Origin: Toxonevra muliebris | Taxonomy: Eukaryota; Arthropoda; Insecta; Diptera; Pallopteridae | DNA length: 64,000 nt | Assembly (NCBI GenBank): GCA_963691655.1 | Contig: OY829326.1 | Location: 83,755,235 to 83,819,234 of the forward strand | Reading direction: 5' to 3' | Part shown: positions 44,791-57,390 of the stretch, in pieces | Layout: each line of letters starts with the position of its first letter | How positions within the stretch are numbered: the first letter of the stretch is position 1 | Notes under the pieces: generated by a model | Seen by the model: only the letters and a program-made list of their open reading frames with translations | Databases searched by the model: none | Told to the model about the DNA's origin: nothing | Translations under genes and position numbers: made by a program

Positions 44791-47700
44791 ATCTATTTTT
44801 ACCAATAAAGGGCGCTTTGGTGCAAAAAACATGAAAAATGTCATATTTTTAGGGTTTTTTCGGCTAAGAAGGTCATAAAATCCGATTAAATGCACGTGAT
44901 ATTCACTTTTTTTTATTCTTTTCATTAAGTTAGACAACTTTTTAAAACACGTCATTGACGCACAACCATTTCCAGATCGACTAATGAATTTTAAAGTCTT
45001 GTTTTTTCGATTATTTTTTTATAAATTCCATACAAACTACATTAATTTTTATCTAAAAAGTCAGTATATTGGACTTGAATTAAATACAAAAATCAGTACA
45101 AATCAATACATTTTCCCAGATATATGTATATAAATTTTTGCTTTTAATTGTAAGCTCACTTTATAAACTTATTAAGGCAAGCCTGTTTCTTTCTTCCTCT
45201 AAAAAGTGAACAATAATCTAAAAGTTTTTTCAGTGGAATCAAAAAAAATGTACATTTTTCTATAGTTGGGAATTTAGCAAAACCTATATTTTGTTTTCAT
45301 TAAAGGAATTCAAAATAGATAAAAATTTAATAAAAAGACCAAAAATGTTATTAAGATTACAAAACTCAGTACTAAAATAATACAAAATCCAAAAATAGTT
45401 AGGTTTACGTACTGATTTCAGAATTAAAAAAAAAAAAAACAAGAAAATCAGTACATGTATTGACTAAATCAGTATACCTGGCTACTCTATGCCCCGTTCA
45501 GTGGTTTCTGAAAACAGTAAATTATGTTTTTATGTCGAATCGCAAAGTACAATTTTTCAGGGAAATTGGTCTTTAACGTTACACAAGTTTGATGGCCAAT
45601 ACAGCGAGAAAATTGAATTATTTTCAAGAAATGTATTTGTATCTAGAACCTAGGTCAAAAGTTCTCAAAAAAAGTAGGTCGTTTCCATTTTTTGTTTTGT
45701 TAGATTTTTCAGAAAAAACTTTTTGTAAAAAAAAGTCTTTAACGTTACATGAAATTTACATGAATGGAATTTAGTCGACATAGTGCGAAATTCAAAGATT
45801 TTGTTTTTTTCGCGCGTTACTCCTACAGAAAAAATTGGCCATATGTACATATATAGTAATTCGAGGAGCGATGGCACTTTTGCGTTATCTACCCATGCTT
45901 GTCATCAGTCTTCGTAAACCGTAGTCGATATAATGAAACAGACGTTTTTTACTAGCTGGTATTAATTATAATTTTGGAATTCAATTCCACAAATGTAATT
46001 GATTACACAAGAGAACCGACATTCGTCAGTTTTCAACCTCTTTTTTAATTCCTTTGAGGAATTGCATATTTTGAATTAAAAATTTCAATTCAGTAATGGA
46101 ATTGAACATTTTTCATTTCCATTACTGAGGAATTGAAATGTTAATTACTAAACTTACTTCCATTAAAAGGAGTTGCAATTTACCTAGCTCTGATTACACG
46201 GACTATTTTAAAAAAAGGATTACATCTCTCCCAGAATTACCTTATGCTATCTTATATGAATTAAATTTTGTTTCCGTTTCTTATTTTAATTTAATTTTCA
46301 TATACGTTTATGTTATTTCCTGTTTTTGAAGTGAAACTTCTTTAGCGAGGGTAAATCGAAAATTTTGCAACGGAAATCGCGTTGTTATTGCACTAAGAGA
46401 GAGTGTATACTTCTCGCAGTTTTATCCCACATGCTTTAGTGAGAGAGCTTAATTGCATATAGCTGATATCCTCTCTTGTGTTATATACGGGCAAAATAGA
46501 GAACAGAATTTGTTATAAATGTTTTCTAATAATTTTCAAATGAACAACAAAGTTTCACTTCTACTGTGAATGCCTGCAGACACATAATTTTTTTTTTTTT
46601 TAATTTATTTTAAATAAAAAAAAAAATAAACAATAAAAACATACTATACTTTGATGATTATTTCAAATAAATTCAATCATTGGGAAATTATCCTTCTGTT
46701 GCTTTTTTTAAGGTAAACGTGCAGTGATTTTGCATCGTTCCAATTTTTAAATTTTTTCTTGGCTACGAGTATACGGTGAATCTTAGGGGGGAAAAGAGAA
46801 CCAGTATTAGACTATTGCATGCCGATTTAGCCTTTACGATTTTTTTTTTTTTGGAAAGTAAAAACAGCGCATTTAAAGGATAACGACAACATTTTTGTTC
46901 ATAAACTTTAATATAAATCTCTTTAAAAAAAGTTTAACTAATTTTTCTGTGTTGTATTCGGTGCGGCCTTAAAAATACATTTACTATTTCATTCATGTGG
47001 ACTCTAAAAAAAATACACCAACAACAACAAGAACAAAAAAACACAAGAAAGAAGACAAAACTTTAAAATTGTTATAAAAAGCATCTAAATATTTTGACAC
47101 AAAAAACAAATAAAAGTTTCAAACTTTTCTCATCTTAAAAATTTCATTTTGCCGCGAATAATTACTTTGTAAACACACAAGCAAAAAGCAAAGTAAACCT
47201 AAAAAGGATCCAAGAGTATGGCGAGCAGCATCCGAGTGCAGATTGCATCTGGTGCACGAAATTATGCTAGCGCTCGAACTGACGCTGGCCCTGTTACTGG
47301 TATATCCACTGATGCTGGCAAGATGCAAAGACACAACCGGAAAGAGCCAAAAAAAAAAAAACACACACACACATTTGAAGGCCAACAAAATTGCGCCTCA
47401 CTTGTGAGTTGTGTGCCAATGTGTCTGACGGTTAGCCTGTCTGCTGATTCGTTCGTTTACTTGTTTGTCTGACTGTTTGTTTGTTCGCAACTTGCAACTT
47501 TTGTTCTTCAAATCTTTCTCCTCGTCGTCGTCATTTTCTTGGCATTGGTAGTACACAATTGCTAGAGATGAAAAAACATTTACGTGCTCCTCGTTATGCG
47601 GGCATGCTTTATACTCAACTCGCTTGCTTGCTCGCAGTATGAACTTTAATTCATGCGCTTACCGTCCCGCGCCTTCCTCACAAGAACAGAAAAAACCAAA

Positions 47701-49137
47701 ACGCTGCGGCGTGTCATTTTCGCCACAGCAACCTGCCGAGCTCCTGCGAACAAACGAACGATAAACCTTTCAACCACGTACGTAGGATTCACCCTAAAAA
47801 ACCTAAAACAAAAAAAAAACAAAAACCAACTGATATTTTGCCAAGTGAGGCATGTGATAAATCAAAAACTCATTCGAATGCAGCCGCAGCCGCAGCAGAA
47901 ACATAAAGAAGAAGAAAAGGGGCTGGCCGGCTTATGAATGTGACTTGTAAGTTATGTGGTGCACATTCGCACTTCTTGCAACCATCTCGCATTTAAATGT
48001 TTATGGATCTGAGTTTGAGCACGAGTAGGCATCATTAACACATCGAAATAGCAGGTGTCCATAAGCACCTAACTGCGTTAATACACTTCCCTCTATCACA
48101 ATGGCTTTGAAACGAAGAACGAATAGCGAAAAGAAAGGAGTCGCAAAAAGTATTTTATTATCTTTAACCTAAGCTGGTTTTCTTTCCATTGTGACATAAA
48201 GAAAATAATGCATAGAAAAGTTTAAAATTGAAAAAGACAAATTTTAATATTTTCCAAGAATTTAAGAGAAAATTAGTTTAAAAGAGTGTGGCAATGGTGA
48301 GTGCAAACTATGTACATCCCATTCAGAAGGATTTAGCTGGGAAAGAAAGAGAAGCGAAGGGATGCACTCGCAAATGCAAATAAGCATTCAAGCATGGATT
48401 TCTGGGGGAAAATTGTAGAATAAACGCTGCCTTAAGTGAGCACTTGTCACATTTCCGATAGTATGTACACCCAGCGGTAAAACTCTCAGGCACAAACAAT
48501 TTTTTTATGAATCATTTCATCCATTGTCGATATCTTCTGATTGGGTAATAATATTTTGGGTGTCTATAGGTTTAATATTTTTCAGTTAATTTCTAAGAGG
48601 CTGTCTGAGGAGAGTCGCATCGAAGAATCAAAAATTAAATAAAAATTGGCGAAGTGATGAATATTCTACGTTGACAATTTACCTCATAACTCTTTAGAAG
48701 TTGAATAGGCCACATAAATAAAAAAAAGCAAAGCGTCTCATTATATTTTTAAACAAACTTATGTATTTTATTCTCTTTGGAGATTCCAATTTTTATTATC
48801 CAATGGGAACCTGCCTTCGCGAGCACAAGAAAAGATGACGAAGAAATGTCAAAATTTCAATTCCACAGTTTTTTTTATTACAAGAAATCGGTCATGGTTG
48901 CATTCATGTGAGCTCGACTGTCCTGCCTATGACGTTTTTGCTTGCGCCCATGTGAGCAGCTTCCAACAATATAAATTAGTAGTTAGTTTTTATGCATTTT
49001 TAATGTTATTCCAATTCATTAAAGTCACAGTTAATGAATAACACTGTAGAGCATTTCGAGTTTTTTTCCTGGGGAATTGATGAAGCCAAATTTTTCTAAA
49101 AGTAATTTCTCAGTTTGTTCAGGTTGGCGATTTTTAG
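44791..49137. other. Long non-coding stretch with a GC-richer island
   Basis: AT-rich overall, with an A/T tract at 46,590-46,632. Between about 47,200 and 48,100 the composition is more balanced, with (AC)n at 47,360-47,373 and CAGC-rich sequence. Frames there (47,218-47,472 plus, 47,119-47,388 minus, 47,653-47,937 plus) overlap on both strands and show no domain. CAGTAC motifs recur around 45,060-45,470. Confidence 0.45.
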
Positions 49138-49262
49138 CATTTTTCTTAATTTTGAAGTTGCTGGTTGAATCTATGGTCACTGAGGAGTATTTAAAAACAT
49201 TTAATTTAATTACAAATATTTTTACTATGCAAAGGTCTTTCTGGGTGTTTTCGGTTACAACG
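49138..49262 (+). repeat. Dispersed repeat, copy 2
   Basis: Same block order as 44,668-44,790, same orientation, about 4.5 kb away. Neither copy is part of an open frame of note. Confidence 0.65.
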
Positions 49263-50819
49263 TTTTTAAAATTTAAATACATGAAAAAATCCATATTTTT
49301 AAGACAACTTCAAAAAAAAAAAAAAAAACGCTTCAAAACACTAACCTGAGAAAACTGAGAAATTACTTTTCTATATACAATACAAACTTTTAGAACAACT
49401 TGGTTACATCAATTCCCCAGCCACTGTAAGGTAGTGTAATAATTTGTGATTGCGGTTATTGATTACCATAACTGATTCAAGAATACAAAATCTCTTTTGG
49501 AGTAACCGAAGCAAAGCCTCTTTTTGAATCAGCAATGCCCTTTTCTTTTCTTGAAGGCTTGGGTATGCAAATCTTACGGAATTCAAAATCATAATAGTAA
49601 CCAATCAGTGACTCCATAAAAGAACTTCTTAGTGGTCACGTTTAATGCAATGCTAAGAGGTATTTTCATTCGAGGGTGTATAGGTTACTTAAGTACGCCC
49701 ACCTCCCAAATAGAAAATCCAATCTGTTTACTCTAAACTTAATGAAATTATCAACATACTGCTATAAAGATTTTAATTGCTATCATTTATAGTTTTTTGA
49801 ACCAAACTATTATAGAACCGAACTAATAGTTCAAAGGTGCAGAAGATCCAGTTTTTGAACTAAACCAATAACTAAGACCAATAAAACAGCAACAAAAAAA
49901 ATACATAACCTCTGATTAGATCTTTTTCAAACGCAAATATCTCGAAAACTTGACTCATAGTCGAAAAACGAAGTATGCCATCGTGATCAAAGACCGTGAT
50001 AAATTGTTTGAATTTGTTTTAGGAAAATTATGATGGCCTCAGACTCCCTCAATTATAATACTAAATAAACATGCAGCTCAGTATATTTTTTCGTTTTTGG
50101 TCTTATGTCTTGACCTACATTACTATTGCTAACATATTTAATACTTTGATAACTTTTTTTGTAAAATAAAAATTGTTAATTCAATTTTTGCAAATTTAAA
50201 ATGGACTTTACTTCGAATCAGAAAATTTAAAAAAAAACTTAAATGTGGAATTATAAATATGCGGAAATATCCAAACAGGAAAAAGTCTTAATATGTACAT
50301 ACATAGAACTGATTATGATGAATATTCTAGGGTAATTGCTTTATCAAGCAAGGGTTAAGTCTGTTCATTTTAAATTGAATGTTAATTTGAATATATGAAA
50401 TAAAACATTTCGCTACCCCACAAATGATGACTATCTGTGAACAACGATTCATTACCGAGCCAGCATAAATTGGAAACTATGTATCTCATCATCAACCGTC
50501 GGTGGCGTAATTTACTCCATTACTATCCATTACGATACTAGTAGATTGAGATCCAAGTCCGAATGGGAAATCTTGTGGATACTCTTAATCATCGTATAGA
50601 ATCTTTTCCAATAATTGCACATGCAATTCTTGCTACAAATATTTCAATTATTATTTGATGGAAACCACCCGATAAGTTAGATAGAAAGTTTAAGGAGGTG
50701 GGCGTGATATTTCCCCACCACTGCGACCAAATATCGTCTTTTGTAGCATGAGGAAAGGAAATTAGGTAGGATGGGATTTCTTCAGTGGCGAATACATGTT
50801 CGAAACTAGGTTCAAAAAC
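49263..50819. other. Non-coding stretch, no gene recognised
   Basis: AT-rich with an A tract at about 49,310-49,328; no domain-bearing frames. Confidence 0.5.
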
Positions 50820-50822
50820 CGC

Positions 50823-50990
50823 CTATGTGGTATAGTAGGAGCGTCCTTGACTCTTGTCTCAATGGACCCGGGTTCGATTCCTGGCTGGGGCATTTACAAG
50901 TAGCAACGCTTTGATATCAGAGTGCAAGTATATAAATCTTTGTGTTTAACGCAGATCCGTTGTTATAAATACATTGGGCTAGTTTAAAGT
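50823..50990 (+). mobile_element. tRNA-derived SINE, partial copy
   Basis: GTGGTATAGTAGGAGCG (about 50,825) and CCCGGGTTCGATTCC (50,868-50,882) give A- and B-box regions. The T-arm pairs, but the acceptor and anticodon arms do not, so this is not a working tRNA gene. Downstream AGAGTGCAAGTATATAAATC resembles the SINE body at 26.9 kb and 32.05 kb. Confidence 0.62.
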
Positions 50991-52371
50991 ATTTCATCTT
51001 CTCCATCGGCGTATACTTTCTTATTTTGGTTTATAAATCAGATTTATTCGAGAAATTCTTTCTTAATCTAATTGTTGGCGATGAATTCACTGCACTGTAA
51101 AATTAGATTAGATTCTAATCGAATCTTCGGATTCTATGAATACACAATAGCATGGATACATGTGTGTGTGTATATCAGTATGGAATCTATGTATGTATAT
51201 TAGCGATAACAATTGAGACTTCTTCACCTAATCCGCAGCACGTACGAACAACGCAACATACAAATACATACGTACATACATACAGACAAAGCCGAATGAA
51301 TAAGAAAAGTAAGTTCATCAAGCCATGCAAGGATACAAAGACACACATAATTCTTTCTTGGAACGCTTTTGGAATAACTGTGAGCGCGGCAAGTAGATTA
51401 CAAAGCGAAATTGAATGCGAAATTGTAAATAAATTCAAAAAGAAAGGAAAAATCTCATTCAAATAAAACTTTTCAAGTATATTTCCCTTCATTGAACTCA
51501 ATGTCGGCACATATTTCTACTACGAGTGCGAGTATGTATGTATGTGTGCATAAAGATATTGTTGTTGTTGTCATTTTCTCCGGTTCACAATCTGCTTTGA
51601 TTCATATACAACTACACATACATACATCCATTCATATGTATATATATTTATGTGTGTGTGTGTGTGTGTTGCGCTTTACGGAAAGCTACCGTGCCTGCAT
51701 TTTTCAATTGATTTCCACTTATGACAGGAGGAAAACTGTTCGTTAGCCTTGAACACAAGAAAATTTTATTTGGTTTGCTCTTTCGTTGTAGCTGAAGCTG
51801 AAGCAGCAGCAGCAGCAAGTCGTATTCGCTTTGTTTGCCACTAACATTCCATTCTACATATTTGTATGTATTCCGGGGTTATTTATGGGGTGGCAATATT
51901 TCCTATGCACTACCTTCGAGTATATATGTATAAACATACACGTGTACGAATATATCTACATATGTATGTATATGTGTACGTACTATTCATGTATGTAGAT
52001 AGGTATGCATATTATAAAAGTGTCGACTTGGCATTTGTATGCGCCAAGTTTGATTTAGAAGAATACAAATACAAATTTGAAACTCTGCTGATGTTATTTT
52101 ATTTGCAATTTTTGTTATGCAAATACAAATTAGAAGTAACCAATTTTCTTTATCTTTTTACTTTATTTTCCATGGAAAAAAATAAAATAAAATGCTTTCT
52201 TTTCAAATTGATTGTTTACTGCAATTCAATCAAGATTTACTTTAGAACAAATACTTACACTAATGCTGCGAGTGTTAGAGATGCCTTAGGGAATGTTGGA
52301 AGTCGAGAACATTTTGATCCAACGTAAGAAAAGTGAATCTTAAACAAAAATCAAGCTGATTTGAATCATTA
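50991..52371. other. Simple-repeat-rich non-coding stretch
   Basis: ACATACAT repeats occur at 51,265-51,285, TG runs at 51,652-51,669 and a CAG tract at 51,800-51,817. Frames at 51,152-51,466, 51,187-51,510 (minus) and 51,866-52,327 are open but repeat-driven or unassigned. Confidence 0.45.
51652..51669. repeat. (TG)n microsatellite
   Basis: About nine TG units inside an ATGTATAT-rich region. Confidence 0.88.
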
Positions 52372-52868
52372 TACAGGGTGATTCCATCGTGATGGGGGTG
52401 TAAAAAATCGTATGGGGAGGATGGTTCTTTTCCTTACATTTAATAGAAAGTTAAATATTTACGCCTTGATCTAACCTTTTTACCATAATCTCTAAAGTTA
52501 ACACAAAATTTTCTACTTTTTTGAAAGCTAATAAAAATACCTTTCCATTTATGGATGTTAACATTTCCTCAAACAATTATTGATTGTGGTATAGGTGAAC
52601 AAACTTCAAAGTTTGTATTCAAGAACTGAAAATTATTTTTATTTTGGAATTCGTTGCTAAAGTATAAGTCCAATTTGAATCAATCCTTGGTAGCTTTCAT
52701 TAGTGAAGCATTTATTATAGGACACTTTACAACGAGATAGATGCGCTGGCCAACAAAAAATATGTAAGACAAAATCTAGCAAAACCCAAAAAGCACCTAC
52801 CTCGAAAATTGGAGGGTAATGTGGTACACATGCGTAGTTAAATGTGGTATACTGTAGTTAAATGTTTA

Positions 52869-52892
52869 CAGGGTGACAATTGTAAAGTGACG
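52869..52892. repeat. Left terminal inverted repeat of the DD37D element
   Basis: 24 bp beginning CAGGGTGACAATTG; mirrored at 54,121-54,144. Confidence 0.88.
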
Positions 52893-53023
52893 CTAGTTTA
52901 ATACTCTGCAGCAAGCTTTGCCATTTACCGTTACTTTAATTTAAAAAGCAAATTCATTCATCATTGGCTTTGCTTTTAATTTCATTTGAATTTTTGTTAT
53001 TACATTTTGAAATTTCCATAAAA

Positions 53024-53985
53024 ATGGACAAGGAAAATATTCGTCGTGAAATTATGAAATTTCATTTGGCAAATTATAGTAGCCGTCAAATTGCAAAGGC
53101 TTTAAATTTGTCAAGTCGTACGGTAGACCGAGCTATTATTCGATATAATGAAACTGGGGGTTTTGGAGATAGAGACCGGGGAAAATTTTCAACAGTTGCC
53201 ACTACTGGTTTAACAGAAAAAATTCGTAAACGAATCAAGCGAAATCCAAGGCCCTCAATGAGAAAAATCGCTAAGAAAGTGGGAGTAAACCGTGAAACAG
53301 TGCGAATCATTGCAAAATCAAAGCTTAATCTTAAGCCGTACAAGCTCCGAAAAGCTCAAGATCTGACACAAAAAAGAAAGATTTGCGACTGCAAAGATGC
53401 AAGGCGTTGCTACGCTCCTCCGTGTTAAAAAATGTTGAAAATATCTTGTTTACAGATGAAAAAATTTTCACGGTTGAACAACATTTCAATGCGCAAAATG
53501 ACCGAATGTGGCTAACATCATCATCGCAACAAAATAGGACTGTCGTCCGAGTTCAAAAGCCAGCTTCCGTTATGGTATGGGCTGGAGTTTCCGCTAATGC
53601 CAGAACCACTCTAATATTCCTTGAAGAGGGTGTTAAAATTGACCAGGTTCTTTATCGGAGCATTTTAAATGAACATGTTCTTCCCTGGGCCCAAGATACA
53701 TTTGGAAATGAAAACTGGACTTTCCAGCAAGATTCTGCACCTTCCCACATGGCAAAATTAACGCAAACATGGATAAAAGACAATTTTTCTGGATTCATAA
53801 CATCTCAAGAATGGCCACCATACTCCCCAGACTTGAATCCAATGGACTACTCTATTTGGAGTATTTTAGAGAGTAAGGCTTGTGCATCTCAACACCACAG
53901 TCTGGAGTCGCTGACAAATTCATTAGAGAAAGCCTGGACTGAAATTGATCCGGAAGTCCTGCGGCGAACAGTCCAGATCGATTGA
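53024..53985 (+). pseudogene. DD37D mariner-family transposase, one frameshift
   Basis: The ATG at 53,024 begins MDKENIRREI. The N-terminal part has two helix-turn-helix-like segments (SSRQIAKALNLSSRTVDRAI, then MRKIAKKVGVNRETVRII), the paired-like DNA-binding region of this family. Near 53,380 the frame shifts by one base. The downstream frame then runs unbroken to the stop at 53,985. The catalytic acids are Asp at 53,455 (LFTDEKIF), Asp at 53,731 (FQQDSAPSH) and Asp at 53,845 (SPDLNPMDY), with 37 residues between the last two. Only one lesion is evident, so the copy looks fairly young. Length near 320 residues is normal for the family. Confidence 0.92.
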
Positions 53986-54120
53986 AGGCATGTGTGCAGG
54001 CTAAAGGAGGTTATATTGAATGAGGTGGGGTTCAAATGAATGCTTATATATTCAGCAATGTTAACACTTAATTGTACTTAATGGAAGTACGTCCTTTGAA
54101 AATAACTGCTGAAATGTGTG

Positions 54121-54144
54121 CATCACTTTACGATTGTCACCCTG
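54121..54144. repeat. Right terminal inverted repeat of the DD37D element
   Basis: 24 bp ending CGATTGTCACCCTG; mirrors 52,869-52,892 with two mismatches. Confidence 0.88.
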
Positions 54145-54491
54145 CATCATATTACCCGAAAACAATTTGAAAATATAATAATGTAAAAAAATGTGTGAAA
54201 ACAAAACCGACTTCTTGGTATCACTTTCTATCCGTACATATACAAAGAAAAGCTAATTAAAAAACAAAGAAAAAATTGAGATATATCTCGAACTTTTCTT
54301 GAAGTTAGTCAAAACACACGTTAATATTATACCACATTAGCCGCCTTTTAGTGCACCACAAAGGCCAATTTGCAGCATTCGGAACAAAAAACATTTTAAA
54401 TGGAAAACACTTAAAATTTACACAATTTAATATTTGTTTTGCAAAATATATCATTTACTTTATCCGTATTAAAGTTTCAATTAAACAAACC

Positions 54492-55525
54492 CGACTTTTC
54501 TATTGCAATAATTACACAGTGTGACAAAAAACAAAAATTTGAATATACTTTTTTCAAGGTTTACACTTGTCGTAGGTCTAGTCAAGCAGAAATAAACTGC
54601 ATACTTCGAATTTTCAATTGACCCTCAAAATCTGGATTTAGGGCCGAAAAACCGATTTTGATAGGTTGAAGCATATACTTGCCCGTAACTTTAATTTCAT
54701 TTATCGCAGGAGTAAGTTTTTATATTCTATTGAAAAGAAGATATTTAGCTGCTTACAACGATATATAAATTGATAACATATCTTATGGAATACCGGAGTT
54801 AGAGGGCAAAACAAAGAAAATCGAAAAAAATTTACATTTCTTCATTTTGAATGGCGTTTTAAACGACTACTTGGTTTACCAGTGTATATATCAGAGAATA
54901 TGAAAATAAAGTGCATTCAATTCTGTTTCCAACGAGCTATAAAATTTCAAAATTCATTGACGTGCGGCTGTCTTCTTTAAATCTTTTTCTTGACTACGTA
55001 AAAAATTTCAATACTTAGAATGTAAGTAGGTATTTGCTTGCGAGTATCACTCTAACTATTTAAAGCCGAATATCTCAATCAAACCTCAATGGATTTTGAA
55101 AATTTTTAACTCGAATTAAATGCAGTTTATTTATTTATACCCTTATATATACACTTGTCAACAAAATAGACGTCGCCATTCACAATGAATGAATGAATAT
55201 AAAAAAAAAGTTAAATTTTCGTAATATTTTTCCCTCTAGCTAAGATATATTACCAATTTATACATCACTGTAAGCAACTAAGTGTCCTCTTTCGAATGAA
55301 ATATATAAACTTAATCGTTGGATAAATAAAAATAAAGTTACGGACAAGTATATGCTTTAACTTATCAAAAATAGCTTTTTCGGCCCTAACTCCAGATTTT
55401 GAGGGTCAATTTAAAATTCTGAGTATGCAGTTTTAATCTGCTTGACTATACCTACAATTTGAGCTATGTCTCAAGGAAAGTATATTTTCACTGTCACACA
55501 GTGTTATCAAGCAAAAAAAAAAGTC
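54492..55525. repeat. Large imperfect palindrome, about 1 kb
   Basis: Left arm about 54,492-54,998 and right arm about 55,040-55,525 are reverse complements with only about 40 bp between them. Clear blocks are CAGATTTTGAGGGTCAAT, AAGTTACGG(A/G)CAAGTATATG, TTTTTCGGCCCTAA, CTGCTTGACTA(T/G)ACCTAC and GTCACAC(A/T)GTGT. Matching is strongest in the outer 300 bp and weaker near the centre (GAATGGCG, TTTCAAAATTCATTGA, GGCTTTAAAT). No coding frame is involved. It may be two head-to-head copies of one repeat or a foldback element. A transcript would fold into a long double-stranded hairpin. Confidence 0.82.
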
Positions 55526-56611
55526 CACCACTCGCGATTACATGTTTCTTCAACTGACCAACAACGTGTCTTCTTTCATACCGCAACTAAAGCACGTTCC
55601 TATACTTGTTTTAATTCCGCAGCATTTCTGATAGATGGCACCTGCATAAACTTAATAGAACTGGAGATATGACGCTGTACCACATTAACGTCCTATACCA
55701 CAATACCCGCAGTTTCTATATGTTCTTATGTAAAATTAATTTCCAATTTTGATACCAAAATTATCCGTTCTTCTTATTTTGTGTTTACTCTCAGACTAGA
55801 TTTTGTCGCTAAAATTTTTGAAATTTAATAGCAGTTAACCCATTAAGTGCGGACCGTAGAAGTGCTGAAATAAAATCGATGAAATTGAAATAAGTAAGAA
55901 AATAATCCCTCGGAGTTTCGAAACTTGCCATAAGAATCTCGTCAGCGAAATTGTTGAATGCAATTAGGTAAGACATTCAATTTTGAGGCAATGCAATCGT
56001 TCTAATGCGTTATGAAAAAAAATTATTGATAATTACTTAGATTTTCTATGTTATTTAGTTACGTGGAAAAGTAGCGAGGATTCTTTGGCATATCCATGTA
56101 ACTATAAAGTGAGGCACATTTAATTTAGTTTAAATTGTAAAAATAAACATTTTATTGTTCACTGGTGACCAGAAGCGTTTGTTTCTAAAGTCGGTAAGGA
56201 AGTTTCATATTAACAATGGAATTTAAAACTAATAGATATGTAGTGCCTTATTTAACTGGCAAGCAATTATCATTAGCGAACTGAAACACGTTGGTATGAA
56301 TAAAATTTTTGTAAATATATCGTATATATGTATAACACTCGTACATTTTTCGGCAAAAAAAACTGTATATTTCTACCAAACATTTTTAAAAAATGTTAAA
56401 TCGTTTTGAAAAAATTTTGTATATTTCGCGGTATCAATTTTGTTCAAAGAAAATTAACAAGGAAAGCAAATTATTCATTATCTGAATCGTCGTCGTTCTC
56501 CATCTCAATATCCCTTTCTGTAGTTGTTGTATTTTTTTTTGTCCTTTGAAGAATTTTGACGAAGCAATTCCGGCTTTATTATGAGGTATTTATAAAAATC
56601 AACTCACGGAT
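55526..56611. other. Non-coding gap
   Basis: AT-rich; the frame at 55,466-55,672 overlaps the palindrome edge and is unassigned. Confidence 0.45.
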
Positions 56612-56699
56612 CACAGCGGTCTTGAAGCAGCGGCAAGTATGATCAAAATGAACCAAACCAAATATTATGCAGAACTGTTCCAAATTCTTCCAGAATCTT
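56612..56699 (+). repeat. Repeat unit, copy 1
   Basis: CACAGCGGTCTTGAAGCAGC then GGCAAGTATGATCAAAATGA and CCAAATATTATGCAGAA, ending CCAAATTCTTCCAGAATC. The first part recurs directly at 57,391-57,441. The whole second part recurs inverted at 57,446-57,512. Confidence 0.75.
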
Positions 56700-57390
56700 G
56701 AATTTTTAAACCCTGAAATCGTACCTGATCGTTTTTACGAAATATTTATATATATATACATTAGCTTGCCTACTTGATATATGAAATAAGCAAAGTTCGA
56801 TTTTTTTCTGCTCCTAGTGGATTTCCTGAAAGATTATATGAGAAAAATAAGATTTAGAAAAAAATATAAAGGTCTCTAGTGGAAAATACCCAGTCGGTTT
56901 TGAATCAAAGGCTTAAAAACAGGCTTTAAAAAGGTAAATAGCTTTAATCGTTAATAGCTTCTATAAAATTGAATTTTAAGTAATTATTCCCATCACAATT
57001 TTTTTAAGGTTAACTAGGGTAATGTTTTGATCTACGAGTGAAATTTAACCATGTTTTCATCGAAAAGCTGTCAATTTTGTACAAAATTCCCATGAGAAAA
57101 ATTCTTTACACGATTTTTTTTAATTTTTAATGAGTGGTATTTTCTGTTTAAAACTTTTATATTATAGAGCATTAATTGTAGATGGATTTAAAAAATCTTT
57201 ATTTTTAATAAAATCAAGCCGTTTCAAAGTTAAAAAAAAACAGTAGAATAGCGATAATTCGTACCCCGTATTTCGAAAATCTCAACAATTTGCAACAAAA
57301 TGTTGGAAAAATCACTTTAATTTGCAAAAATTCCATACATTTTGGCCCCTTTATCGTCGCTGTAACGTATTTTTTTTCAGTACAAGGTCT
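56700..57390. other. AT-rich spacer between repeat copies
   Basis: No gene or domain recognised; bounded on both sides by copies of the same unit, so it could be the interior of one element. Confidence 0.4.

Larger units (their letters stand above)
52867..54146 (+). mobile_element. Mariner-like DD37D (maT-type) transposon
   Basis: CAGGGTGACAATTGTAAAGT followed by GACG (from 52,869) matches the reverse complement of the right end, CAGGGTGACAATCGTAAAGT then GATG (ending at 54,144), with two mismatches in 24. TA precedes the left end. CA follows the right end, a mutated form of the TA target duplication of the Tc1/mariner group. The element is 1,276 bp and holds one transposase with a frameshift. 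The superfamily is certain; maT is suggested by the DD37D spacing. Confidence 0.9.

Noticed and set aside
50823..50895. Possible true tRNA gene (good B box and T arm).
   Set aside because: The acceptor stem pairs at only about five of seven positions and the anticodon arm does not form; downstream sequence resembles the SINE body.
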